This document shows positions 23,248 to 30,774 of a stretch of 64,000 nt of DNA, one piece after another (positions within the stretch are counted from its first letter, which is position 1; each line of letters opens with the position of its first letter). The position numbers were made by a program, and so were the translations under genes. This stretch comes from Pseudomonas sp. 102515 (GTDB lineage Bacteria; Pseudomonadota; Gammaproteobacteria; Pseudomonadales; Pseudomonadaceae). The notes beneath the pieces are model-generated. The model worked only from the letters and a program-made list of their open reading frames with translations. It had not been told where the DNA came from and did not search any database. The stretch covers positions 62,001 through 126,000 of the forward strand of contig NZ_JAVHTY010000006.1 in assembly GCF_031085165.1 (NCBI RefSeq), written 5' to 3'.

Positions 23248-23702
23248 ATGACCTCCAAGGCCACCGACCTCTGCGACGAGCATGGCGACCAGGCGTGGGT
23301 CCTGCAGCCGATCTTCCAGGACCTGGGCGGGCGGCCCGATTTCGTCGGGCCGGCGCTGACGGTCAGGTGCTTCGAGGACAACTCGCGCATCAAGGAACTC
23401 AGCCAGCAGCCGGGCGAGGGGCGCGTGCTGGTGGTCGACGGCGGCGGCAGCGACCGCTGTGCGCTGCTCGGCGGCATCATCGGGGAGGACCTGGTTGGGC
23501 CAGCGCCCTCATCTATGGCCAGGTCCGCGACAAGGCGGTGCTGCCGCTGGCCGTCAAGGCGCTGGGCGTCTCGCCGCGCGAGTCGATCAAGCGCAACGAA
23601 GGCCAGGTCGGCGTGGCGGTGACCTGCGCCGGGCAGACGATCTGCAGCGGTGACCAGCGCTATGCCGATGCCGACGGCGTGATCATCCTCGACGTCCGCT
23701 AG
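23248..23702 (+). pseudogene. rraA: Frameshifted RraA-family gene
   Basis: The first frame (from ATG 23248) encodes TDLCDEHGDQAWVLQPIFQD, then TVRCFEDNSRIKEL and VLVVDGGGSDRCALLGG, clearly RraA (regulator of RNase E / HMG aldolase superfamily). After about 23500 the match moves to another frame: ALIYGQVRDKAVLPLAVKAL ... YADADGVIILDVR, ending at the TAG 23700-23702. The joint (DLVG then GWASALIYG) looks like loss of about ten bases, where RraA normally has residues between the glutamate/asparagine and GW. Either a recent inactivation or a sequencing error. Two-frame total of about 151 codons is a little short of the normal 160. Confidence 0.82.
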
Positions 23703-23756
23703 GCGCTTCCGCCAGCTACCCGCCGTTCTGGCGGCCCTTCCTGGAGCGCTATCACC

Positions 23757-24422
23757 ATGACCGCCGCCAAACGCATCTTTCTGATTCACGCTACCCGCAT
23801 CGCCATCGAGCCCATCAACGCGGCCTTCGCCCAGGATTGGCCCCAGGCGCTGCGCTTCGATCTCTGGGACGATTCGCTGTCTAAAGACGCCAGCGCCGCT
23901 GGCGGCAGTACGCCAGCGCTGGACCAGCGCACTCAGGACCTGGCCGAGCATGCCTTTCGCGCCCAGGCCGACGCCGTGCTCTTTACCTGCTCGGCGTTTT
24001 CCAGCGCCATCGAAGCCTGCCAGCGCCGCCATCAGCGACCGATCCTCAAGCCCAACGAGGCCATGGTGCAGGAGGCCCTGGCCAGGGGCGGTCGCATCGC
24101 CGCCCTGACCACCTTCGGCCCGGCGGGCGCGGCCATCGTCAGCGACTTCGAGGTCGAGGCAAGCCGCCGCGGCCAGACGGTAGATATCTCACCGATCCTT
24201 TGCGAAGGCGCGCTGGAAGCCCTGCATGCGGGAGACCAGGCCCGCCACGACGCCCTTATCGCCGCGGCTGCAGAGCGGCTACGCGGCGACTATGACGTGC
24301 TCTGCTTCGCACAGTTCTCCATGACTGCCGCGCAATCGGCCAGCGAAGCCGCCTGGGGCGGGTCGGTGCTTACTACGCCGGCCAGCGCCGTGCGGCGCCT
24401 GCGACAGCTGCTCGAAGGCTAG
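23757..24422 (+). CDS. Aspartate/glutamate racemase-superfamily protein
   Basis: A 221-residue protein of the Asp/Glu/hydantoin racemase and arylmalonate decarboxylase superfamily. It opens FLIHATRIAIEPINAAFAQ and has a first catalytic cysteine in ADAVLFTCSAFSSAIEAC at about residue 81. At the second catalytic site the sequence is YDVLCFAQFSMTAAQ: the common cysteine-threonine-histidine is not there, and the only cysteine is one to two positions early. The enzyme may therefore be a decarboxylase-type or isomerase-type relative. The ATG is 54 bases after the rraA remnant. Context gives no clear substrate. Confidence 0.8.
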   Translation: MTAAKRIFLIHATRIAIEPINAAFAQDWPQALRFDLWDDSLSKDASAAGGSTPALDQRTQDLAEHAFRAQADAVLFTCSAFSSAIEACQRRHQRPILKPNEAMVQEALARGGRIAALTTFGPAGAAIVSDFEVEASRRGQTVDISPILCEGALEALHAGDQARHDALIAAAAERLRGDYDVLCFAQFSMTAAQSASEAAWGGSVLTTPASAVRRLRQLLEG

Positions 24423-24478
24423 GACCTTCCAGCGGTCGAATTCACTCGGTCCCGCATCTCCGTGCATATGGTTAGTCG

Positions 24479-24490
24479 AATTCCTTCTTT
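24479..24490. promoter_or_regulatory. AATTCCTTCTTT motif before the sulfonate-type operon
   Basis: AATTCCTTCTTT lies 68 bases before the binding-protein ATG at 24558, in an AT-rich leader. It resembles ATTCCTTAT elements at 3280 and 28566 upstream of other sulfur genes in this window, and may be part of a shared sulfur-starvation control site. Weak, as the match is only seven to nine bases. Confidence 0.25.
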
Positions 24491-24557
24491 ACCAAAAGTT
24501 ATAACAGCTCATTAGCCTATAACGCTTTCGGGTAGCCAGACGGCACGGAGCGTAAGG

Positions 24558-25565
24558 ATGAGCAGGGTAGGCAAGGGGTTGGCGGTTATCGCCGCCATGA
24601 CGGGTGCTCTGGGCTTCGCGGGTAATGCAGTTGCCGAGGGCAAGATCAGCATCGCCCAGCAATTCGGCATCGGCTATCTGATCCTCGACGTGGTGCGCGA
24701 CCAGCGGCTGATCGAGAAGCATGGCAAGGCCGCCGGCCTCGACGTCCAGGTGGATTGGAACAGCATCTCCGGCGCCACCGCCATGAACGAGGCGTTGCTG
24801 GCCGGCTCGCTGGACGTGGTGTCCGCCGGGGTGCCGCCGATGCTGACCGTCTGGGATCGCACCCGCGGCCGGCAGAACGTCAAGGCCATCGCCGCCCTGG
24901 GCGCCATGCCCAACTACCTGTTGAGCAATCGCGCCGAGGTCAGGTCGATCAAGGATTTGACCGACCAGGATCGCATCGCCGTGCCGGCGGCGGGCGTGGG
25001 CTTCCAGTCGCGCACCCTGCAGATCGAGACCGCCAAGGTCTTCGGCGACGCCCAGTTCAAGAAGTTCGACGCCATCAGCGTGAGTCTGCCGCACCCCGAT
25101 GCCAGCGCTGCCCTGACGGCGGGCGGCTCGGAGATCACCACCCACTTCTCCAGTCCGCCCTTCCAGTACCAGGCGCTGGAGAATCCAAGGGTCCATCGCA
25201 TCCTCAGCAGCTACGACGTCCTCGGCGGTCCGGGCACCTTCAACGTGCTCTACACCACCGAGAAATTCCACGACGAGAATCCCAAGACCTATCGCGCCTT
25301 CTATGACGCCTTGGTGGAAGCCGCCGCCTTCATCCGCGCCAACAAGGCCGCGGCCGCGGAGGCCTACATTCGCGTCGAGAAGTCCAAGCTGCCCCTGGCC
25401 CTGGTGCAGCGCATCGTCGAAGACCCGGAGATCGACTTCACCGTCGAGCCCCAGCGCACCTTCGTCTACGCCCAGAAGCTGCATGAACTGGGCGTGCTGA
25501 AACACCAGGCTGCCGCCTGGCAGGACTACTTCTTCCCCGAAGCCCACGAGCGTCCCGGCAGCTGA
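24558..25565 (+). CDS. ABC substrate-binding protein, nitrate/sulfonate/taurine type
   Basis: A 335-residue exported binding protein: signal peptide MSRVGKGLAVIAAMTGALGF up to about AVAEG, then ISIAQQFGIGYLILDVVRDQ, VDWNSISGATAMNEALLAGSLDVVSAGVPPML and the second lobe IAVPAAGVGFQSRTLQIETAKVFG. The family (NMT1/SsuA-like) binds sulfonates, taurine, nitrate or thiamine precursors. It leads an operon with a TauD-type dioxygenase, an ATPase and a permease (spacings 26, 14 and 15 bases), which favours a sulfonate. GTAAGG lies just before the ATG. Confidence 0.87.
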   Translation: MSRVGKGLAVIAAMTGALGFAGNAVAEGKISIAQQFGIGYLILDVVRDQRLIEKHGKAAGLDVQVDWNSISGATAMNEALLAGSLDVVSAGVPPMLTVWDRTRGRQNVKAIAALGAMPNYLLSNRAEVRSIKDLTDQDRIAVPAAGVGFQSRTLQIETAKVFGDAQFKKFDAISVSLPHPDASAALTAGGSEITTHFSSPPFQYQALENPRVHRILSSYDVLGGPGTFNVLYTTEKFHDENPKTYRAFYDALVEAAAFIRANKAAAAEAYIRVEKSKLPLALVQRIVEDPEIDFTVEPQRTFVYAQKLHELGVLKHQAAAWQDYFFPEAHERPGS

Positions 25566-25591
25566 GCTGGACCACCAAGGAGAACACTCCA

Positions 25592-26473
25592 ATGACTCTC
25601 GCATCCCCACGTCCGGCCGCTGGCCAGGCCTTCGAGATCCGTCCCTTCGGCAACCTGGGTGCCGAGATCCTCGGCATCGATCTGGCCCAGCCGCTCAATG
25701 CCGAGGACTTCGCCCGCGTCCATCGCGCCCACCTGGACCACCATGTGGTGGTGTTCCGCGACCAGCGCATCACCCCCGAGGAGCAGATCGCCTTCAGCCG
25801 TCGCTTCGGGGAGTTGCAGATCCATGTGCTCAAGCAATTCCACCTGGCCGGTCACCCGGAAATCCTCATCGTCTCCAACATCGTCGAAGACGGTCAGCCG
25901 ATCGGCCTGGGCGATGCCGGCAAGTTCTGGCATTCGGATCTCTCCTACAAGGAGCTACCGAGCCTGGGCTCCATGCTGCATGCCCAGGAGTTGCCGGAAG
26001 AGGGCGGCGATACCCTTTTCGCCAACATGCACCTGGCCTACGACACCCTGCCGGCGGCGCTCAAGCGCCAAGTCGACGGCCTGCAGGCGGAACATTCCTA
26101 CACCGCCACCTATGCCAAGCCCAAGTTCGAGGGCAACTGGCGGCCGACCCTGACCGCCGCGCAGCTGGCCGAGGTCAAGGCGGTGGTACATCCGGTGGTG
26201 CGCACCCATCCGGAAAACGGCCGCAAGGCGCTGTTCGTCAGCGAGGGGTTCACCACCCACATCGTCGGCCTGCCGGAAGACGAGAGTCGCGCGCTGCTGG
26301 CCGAGCTCCATGCACACAGCGTCAAGCCTGAGCACCTCTATCGCCACCAGTGGCAGCCCCATGACCTGGTGTTCTGGGACAACCGCTCGCTGCTGCACCT
26401 GGCGACCGGCTGCCCCAACCATATGAGGCGCAAGCTGTATCGCACCACCATCCAGGGCGATGCGCCTTATTAA
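25592..26473 (+). CDS. TauD/TfdA-family 2-oxoglutarate-dependent dioxygenase
   Basis: A 293-residue Fe(II)/2-oxoglutarate dioxygenase. The iron triad is read as His and Asp in KFWHSDLSYK (about residues 112-114) and the distal His in NRSLLHLATG; the 2-oxoglutarate arginine is in MRRKLYRTTI near the C-terminus. N-terminal FEIRPFGNLGAEILGIDLAQPL is typical of the family. Members desulfonate taurine and alkylsulfates or cleave aryloxyacetates. Placement between a sulfonate-type binding protein and its ATPase supports release of sulfite from an imported organosulfur compound. AAGGAG is found ten bases before the ATG. Confidence 0.92.
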   Translation: MTLASPRPAAGQAFEIRPFGNLGAEILGIDLAQPLNAEDFARVHRAHLDHHVVVFRDQRITPEEQIAFSRRFGELQIHVLKQFHLAGHPEILIVSNIVEDGQPIGLGDAGKFWHSDLSYKELPSLGSMLHAQELPEEGGDTLFANMHLAYDTLPAALKRQVDGLQAEHSYTATYAKPKFEGNWRPTLTAAQLAEVKAVVHPVVRTHPENGRKALFVSEGFTTHIVGLPEDESRALLAELHAHSVKPEHLYRHQWQPHDLVFWDNRSLLHLATGCPNHMRRKLYRTTIQGDAPY

Positions 26474-26487
26474 GGGAGGAGACGACC

Positions 26488-27369
26488 ATGAATGCTCCTC
26501 TCGCTTCCCGTCCGCACCTGACCCTGGCGCAGACCCAGCCGCTGTTGCAGGTGCAGGATCTCGACCTCGAATACCGCACCCGCGAACGCCGGGTGCGGGC
26601 TACCCACCAGGTATCCTTCGAGGTGCACGGTGCCGATCGCTTCGTGCTGCTCGGTCCGTCCGGCTGCGGCAAGTCCAGTCTGCTCAAGTCGGTGGCGGGC
26701 TTTCTGCCACCGCTGCACGGCGAGATCCGCCTGGAGGGCCAGCCGGTCAAGGGACCTGGACCGGATCGCATCGTGGTGTTCCAGGAATTCGACCAGCTGC
26801 CGCCGTGGAAGACGGTGCTGGAGAACACCATGTTCCCGCTGCTCGCCAGTCGCCAGGCCAGTCGTGGCGAGGCGCGCGAGCGGGCGCTGCACTACCTGGA
26901 CAAGGTCGGCCTGGCGCGCTTCGTCGATGCCTATCCGCATCATCTTTCCGGCGGCATGAAGCAGCGGGTGGCCATCGCCCGCGCCCTGGCCATGCAGCCC
27001 AAGATCCTGCTGATGGACGAACCTTTCGCCGCCCTGGATGCCCTGACCCGCCGCAAGATGCAGGAAGAACTCCTGGCCCTCTGGGACGAGGTGCGCTTCA
27101 CCCTGCTGTTCGTCACCCACTCGATCGAGGAGGCGCTGGTGGTGGGCAATCGCATCCTGCTGTTGTCGCCCCATCCGGGCCGGGTCCGCGCGGAACTCAA
27201 CTGCCATCAGTTCGGCCTCGAGGACTTCGGCGGCACCGAATTCCAGAGCACCGCGCTGCGCATCCACAACCTGCTGTTCCCCGACGACGTCCAGACCCTG
27301 CCGCCGGAGGTCGCCGACGAGCGCCTGCGCCTGCAGCAGGCCATCGTCCAGGGCCGCATTTCCTACTAG
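26488..27369 (+). CDS. ABC transporter ATP-binding protein (SsuB/TauB/NrtD-like)
   Basis: A 293-residue ATPase. Walker A is LLGPSGCGKSSLLKSVAG (about residues 53-70), the Q-loop is VVFQEFDQLPPWKTVLENTMFPL, the signature LSGGMKQRVAIARAL (about residue 153) and Walker B ILLMDEPFAALDALTR. The Q-loop wording DQLPPW is typical of the nitrate/sulfonate/bicarbonate group. It is slightly longer at both ends than the usual 255 residues; the C-terminal 60 residues extend past the H-loop THSIEEAL. GGAGGAG lies upstream of ATG 26488. Operon with the permease. Confidence 0.93.
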   Translation: MNAPLASRPHLTLAQTQPLLQVQDLDLEYRTRERRVRATHQVSFEVHGADRFVLLGPSGCGKSSLLKSVAGFLPPLHGEIRLEGQPVKGPGPDRIVVFQEFDQLPPWKTVLENTMFPLLASRQASRGEARERALHYLDKVGLARFVDAYPHHLSGGMKQRVAIARALAMQPKILLMDEPFAALDALTRRKMQEELLALWDEVRFTLLFVTHSIEEALVVGNRILLLSPHPGRVRAELNCHQFGLEDFGGTEFQSTALRIHNLLFPDDVQTLPPEVADERLRLQQAIVQGRISY

Positions 27370-27384
27370 TTTCGAGGTAGACCC

Positions 27385-28251
27385 ATGACTCGACAGCCCC
27401 CGGTGCGGGCCGAATACCAACGGGACCTCCCACCCCTCGACGACTTGCCACTGGCGGTCGAACTCCCCTTGGCGACTCGCCTCTGGAGCCAGGCCTGGTT
27501 GCGCAAGCTGGTGATCCTGGCGATCCTGATGCTGGCCTGGGAAGTGGCCGCCCGCTGGCAAGGCAACGACCTGCTGCTGCCCAGCTTCCTGCAGACCGCC
27601 GCGGCCTTCTGGGATGGCCTGGTCACCGGCGAGTTGCCGGCCAAGGTCGCCATTTCCTTCGGCACCCTGCTCAAGGGCTATCTGCTGGGCGTGGTGCTGG
27701 CCCTGGCGCTGAGTGCCCTGGCCGTCTCCACCCAGTTCGGTCGCGACCTGCTCGGCACCCTGACCTCCATGTTCAACCCGCTGCCCGCCATCGCCCTGCT
27801 GCCGTTGGCGCTACTCTGGTTCGGTCTGGGCGAGAACAGCCTGGTGTTCGTGCTGGTGCATTCGGTGCTCTGGCCCATGGCGCTGAACACCTACTCGGGC
27901 TTTCTCGGCGTCTCCGACACCCTGCGCATGGCGGGGCGCAACTACGGCCTCAAGGGCCTGAGATACGTCGGGCTGATCCTCATTCCGGCAGCGCTGCCGG
28001 CCATCGTTTCGGGCCTGAAGATCGGCTGGGCCTTCGCCTGGCGCACCCTGATCGCCGCCGAGCTGGTGTTCGGCGCCTCCAGCGGCAAGGGCGGCCTGGG
28101 CTGGTACATCTTCCAGAATCGCAACGAGCTCTACACTGATCGCGTCTTCGCTGGCCTGGCCGCGGTGATCATCATCGGCCTGCTAGTGGAAGGCCTGGTC
28201 TTCGCCACCCTGGAGCGGCTGACGGTGAAGAAGTGGGGCATGCAGCGGTAG
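27385..28251 (+). CDS. ABC transporter permease (SsuC/TauC-like)
   Basis: A 288-residue permease with six or so membrane segments. Family landmarks are LPSFLQTAAAFWDGLVTGEL, LGTLTSMFNPLPAIALLPLALLWFGLGENSLVFVLVHSVLWP and the EAA-like cytoplasmic loop RMAGRNYGLKGLRYVGLILIPAALPAIVSGLKIGWAFAWRTLIAAEL. It is the only permease for this type of transporter in the window, against four SsuA/TauA-type binding proteins. The operon ends here; a large inverted-repeat element follows 15 bases after the stop. Confidence 0.92.
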   Translation: MTRQPPVRAEYQRDLPPLDDLPLAVELPLATRLWSQAWLRKLVILAILMLAWEVAARWQGNDLLLPSFLQTAAAFWDGLVTGELPAKVAISFGTLLKGYLLGVVLALALSALAVSTQFGRDLLGTLTSMFNPLPAIALLPLALLWFGLGENSLVFVLVHSVLWPMALNTYSGFLGVSDTLRMAGRNYGLKGLRYVGLILIPAALPAIVSGLKIGWAFAWRTLIAAELVFGASSGKGGLGWYIFQNRNELYTDRVFAGLAAVIIIGLLVEGLVFATLERLTVKKWGMQR

Positions 28252-28266
28252 GGTCTTCCCTACGTC

Positions 28267-28347
28267 GTTGGGCTTCGCTGTGCTCAACCCAACCTACGGA
28301 ACATCCCTGTAGGTTGGGTTGAGACGGCCTTATCGTCGAAGCCCAAC
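28267..28347. repeat. Nested inverted-repeat element
   Basis: An inner perfect 15-bp stem (28283-28297 with 28309-28323, arms CTCAACCCAACCTAC/GTAGGTTGGGTTGAG, 11-base loop) is enclosed by an outer 11-bp stem (GTTGGGCTTCG 28267-28277 with CGAAGCCCAAC 28337-28347). The right end ATCGTCGAAGCCCAACAGG recurs at 40434-40452. It looks like a REP/MITE-type dispersed element, and as the first structure after the transporter operon could also stop transcription. Confidence 0.75.
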
Positions 28348-28454
28348 AGGCCACCGTCTTTGCCTCGTGAGCGACGGCTCTCGAGCTTGCGCGGACCACC
28401 CCCTATCCCCTGGGAAAGGGCTGGGGTGAGGGCGTCCCCGCATCCGGTCTTCCA

Positions 28455-28480
28455 GTGGAAAAGGCTGCGCCGTTTTCCAC
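28455..28480. repeat. GTGGAAAA...TTTTCCAC palindromic repeat
   Basis: An 8-bp inverted repeat with a 10-base GC-rich middle, followed by GCTAC. Two close relatives lie at 40474-40499 and 40517-40542, the latter also followed by GCTAC. A dispersed extragenic palindrome is the simplest reading. Confidence 0.65.
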
Positions 28481-28565
28481 GCTACAGCGCCATCGCGGTC
28501 ACGATGAGAAGCCCTTAGCTTTCCGTGTTAAATGCGTAAAATAAATAAAACTAGAATTAGGATAT

Positions 28566-28590
28566 GCGCATAAGGAATTTCCTTCTTATG
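28566..28590. promoter_or_regulatory. GCATAAG/CTTATGC near-palindrome upstream of flavin monooxygenase gene
   Basis: GCATAAG and CTTATGC flank GAATTTCCTT; the minus strand reads ATTCCTTATGCGC, sharing ATTCCTTAT with the element at 3280-3288. It lies about 80-100 bases before the ATG at 28668, where an activator of sulfur-starvation genes would bind. Function is inferred. Confidence 0.35.
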
Positions 28591-28667
28591 CCCTGGCTGC
28601 CTAAGGTGAACCCTAGCCCACGCCTTCCTGGAAGGCGTCCCTCTACCTCGGCACGGGATTCACCACC

Positions 28668-29756
28668 ATGAGCGTTCAATTCCTCGGCATGATCGGCCAC
28701 CGCCTCACCTCGGAGATCATCGCCCCCTCCGGCCCCATCTTCGACAAGGGCTATGTCACCCGCTTCGCCCAGGCCCACGAGCAGGCCGGCTTCGATCGTA
28801 TCCTGGTGGGCTACTGGTCCGATCAGCCCGATGGCTTCCTGGTTACCGCCCTGGCGGGGCAGGCCACCCGGACACTCAAGTTCCTGCTGGCCCACCGTCC
28901 TGGCTTCGTCGCCCCGACCCTGGCAGCGCGTAAGCTGGCGACCCTCGACCATCTGCTCGACGGCCGCCTCGCGGTGCATATCATCAGCGGCGGCAGCGAC
29001 GGCGAGCAGCGCAAGGACGGCGACTGGCTCGACCACGACCAGCGCTATGCCCGGACCGAGGAGTTCCTCGATGTGGTGCGCCAGGAGTGGACGGCTACCC
29101 AGCCCTTCGACCATGAGGGCGAGCATTACCGGGTCGCGCATGGCTTCTCCGCCATCAAGCCGTTGCAGCAGCCAAGCCTGCCGGTGTACTTCGGCGGTTC
29201 GTCGCCGGCCGCGCTGCGAGTGGCGGGCAAGCACGCCGACGTCTTCGCCCTCTGGGGCGAATCCCTGGCCCAGACCCGCGAGACCCTCTTCGCAGTCCGC
29301 GCCGAGGCGGCACGCCATGGCCGTAACCCGAAGTTCAACGTGTCCTTCCGGGTGATCCTCGGCGACACCGAGGACGACGCCTGGGCGAAGGCCGAGGCGA
29401 TTCGCCAGCAGGCCAAGGCGCGCCTTGCGGCGGACGGTGCCGTGCATCCCGCCAAACCCGATGCGGTCGGGGCCCAGCGCCTGCGCGACACCGTGGCCCT
29501 GGGCGACCGCGTGGATCGCCGGCTCTGGACCGGTATCGCCGCCCTGGTCGGCGGCGGGCACAATTCCACCGCCCTGGTGGGCACCGCCGAGCAGGTGGCC
29601 GATGCCCTGCTGGACTACTACGACCTGGGCGTCGACAGCTTCCTGATCCGCGGCTTCGATCCGCTCAACGACGCTGTCGAATACGGCCGCGAGCTGATCC
29701 CCCTGACGCGTGAGAAGGTCGCCGCGCGCCTGGCCGGCGCCCGTCGCACCGGCTGA
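28668..29756 (+). CDS. LLM-class flavin-dependent monooxygenase (SsuD-like)
   Basis: A 362-residue luciferase-fold protein related to alkanesulfonate monooxygenase SsuD: LGMIGHRLTSEIIAPSG, FDRILVGYWSDQPDGFLVTALAGQATRTLKFLLAHRPGFVAPTLAARKLATLDHLLDGRLAVHIISGG and the later GEHYRVAHGFSAIKPLQQPSLPVYFGGSSPAALRVAGKHADVFALWGE. These use reduced flavin and oxygen to release sulfite from sulfonates or oxidise sulfones. Start ATG follows ACGGGATTCACCACC, without strong GGAGG. It opens the second half of the sulfur island; a gap of 70 bases separates it from the next binding-protein gene. Confidence 0.9.
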   Translation: MSVQFLGMIGHRLTSEIIAPSGPIFDKGYVTRFAQAHEQAGFDRILVGYWSDQPDGFLVTALAGQATRTLKFLLAHRPGFVAPTLAARKLATLDHLLDGRLAVHIISGGSDGEQRKDGDWLDHDQRYARTEEFLDVVRQEWTATQPFDHEGEHYRVAHGFSAIKPLQQPSLPVYFGGSSPAALRVAGKHADVFALWGESLAQTRETLFAVRAEAARHGRNPKFNVSFRVILGDTEDDAWAKAEAIRQQAKARLAADGAVHPAKPDAVGAQRLRDTVALGDRVDRRLWTGIAALVGGGHNSTALVGTAEQVADALLDYYDLGVDSFLIRGFDPLNDAVEYGRELIPLTREKVAARLAGARRTG

Positions 29757-29826
29757 AGCCTGCTGACCCAGCCACCGCGCGACCGTACCCACGGAGCGCT
29801 CCCGATACCCTCGAGGAGACGCCTTC

Positions 29827-30774
29827 GTGATCAAGGGATTGCTATTCGCCGCCGGCCTGCTGGCCGGCACCTCCGCCAGCCTGGCCCAGGCGGTCAGCCT
29901 CACCATCGGTGACCAGTTCTACTACAGCAGCACCCTGCTGGAGCAGGCGGGTGAACTCAAAGACCTGCCGTACCAGATCCAGTGGAAGAGATTCAACGCC
30001 GGTGGCCCGGTGGTGGAGGCGCTCAATGTCGGCTCCATCGATTTGGGGATCGTCGGCGATACCCCGGTGATCGCCCTGGCCGCCCGCGGTGGACCGGTCA
30101 AGGTGGTGGCGGTGACCCGCAATCGTCCGGACGGCACCGCCATCGTCGTCGGCAAGGATTCGCCGATCAAGACGGTGGCGGACCTGGCCGGCAAGCGCGT
30201 GGCCATCTGGAAGGGCTCCTGGAGCCAGCAGCTGGTCTATTCGGCGCTGGAGCAGGCCGGGCTGCCCAGCGACGCCCCGCGCTACAGCTATCTGATGCCC
30301 ACCGAGGCCGTGGCCGCCCTGAGCCAGGGCACCCTGGACGCCACCGCCACCTGGGAGCCCTACGTCAGCATGGTGGAACGCCAGGGCGGACGGGTGCTGG
30401 TCACCGCCAAGGACCTGATGCCGGCGCCGGTCTATGTGGTCGCCAACAGCCAACGCCTGGACGAGCACCGCGCCGCCATCGGCGACTTCATCGCCCGGCT
30501 GCAACGGGCTCGCAGCTGGGCCCGCGACCACGTCGACGTCTATGCCCAGGCCTGGGCCAGGCGCAACAACTCCGATCCGGCCATCGCCGAACGCTGGTTC
30601 CGCCGCGATGCCACCTGGGTCGAGCCGATCAGCGCCCAGACCCTGAACGATGGCCAGCAGACCGCCGATTTCCTGGTCAAGGCCGGGGTGCTGCCGCAGC
30701 CCTATGACGTCAAGGCGCTCTATGACCAGAGCTTCAACCGCTACCTGCAAGCACCCCGGGAGGCCAGCCGATGA
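29827..30774 (+). CDS. ABC substrate-binding protein, sulfonate type (paralog A)
   Basis: A 315-residue exported binding protein; signal peptide MIKGLLFAAGLLAGTSASLAQ, then VSLTIGDQFYYSSTLLEQAGEL, NAGGPVVEALNVGSIDLGIVGDTPVIAL and KRVAIWKGSWSQQLVYSALEQAG. It is clearly paralogous to the product of 33292-34251 (KGSWSQQL, WEPYV and the whole first lobe are conserved). The start is GTG at 29827 with GAGGAG ten bases upstream. It overlaps the next gene by four bases (ATGA). Substrate probably a sulfonate or sulfone-derived compound. Confidence 0.87.
   Translation: MIKGLLFAAGLLAGTSASLAQAVSLTIGDQFYYSSTLLEQAGELKDLPYQIQWKRFNAGGPVVEALNVGSIDLGIVGDTPVIALAARGGPVKVVAVTRNRPDGTAIVVGKDSPIKTVADLAGKRVAIWKGSWSQQLVYSALEQAGLPSDAPRYSYLMPTEAVAALSQGTLDATATWEPYVSMVERQGGRVLVTAKDLMPAPVYVVANSQRLDEHRAAIGDFIARLQRARSWARDHVDVYAQAWARRNNSDPAIAERWFRRDATWVEPISAQTLNDGQQTADFLVKAGVLPQPYDVKALYDQSFNRYLQAPREASR

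Larger units (their letters stand above)
28252..28667. other. Gene-free stretch with palindromic repeats and a promoter region
   Basis: This 416-base stretch holds a nested inverted-repeat element (28267-28347), a second hairpin of the GTGGAAAA type (28455-28480) and, in the AT-rich right part (28500-28600), the likely promoter of the flavin monooxygenase gene, including a near-palindrome CATAAG...CTTATG at 28568-28590. No coding frame with plausible composition is seen. Confidence 0.7.
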
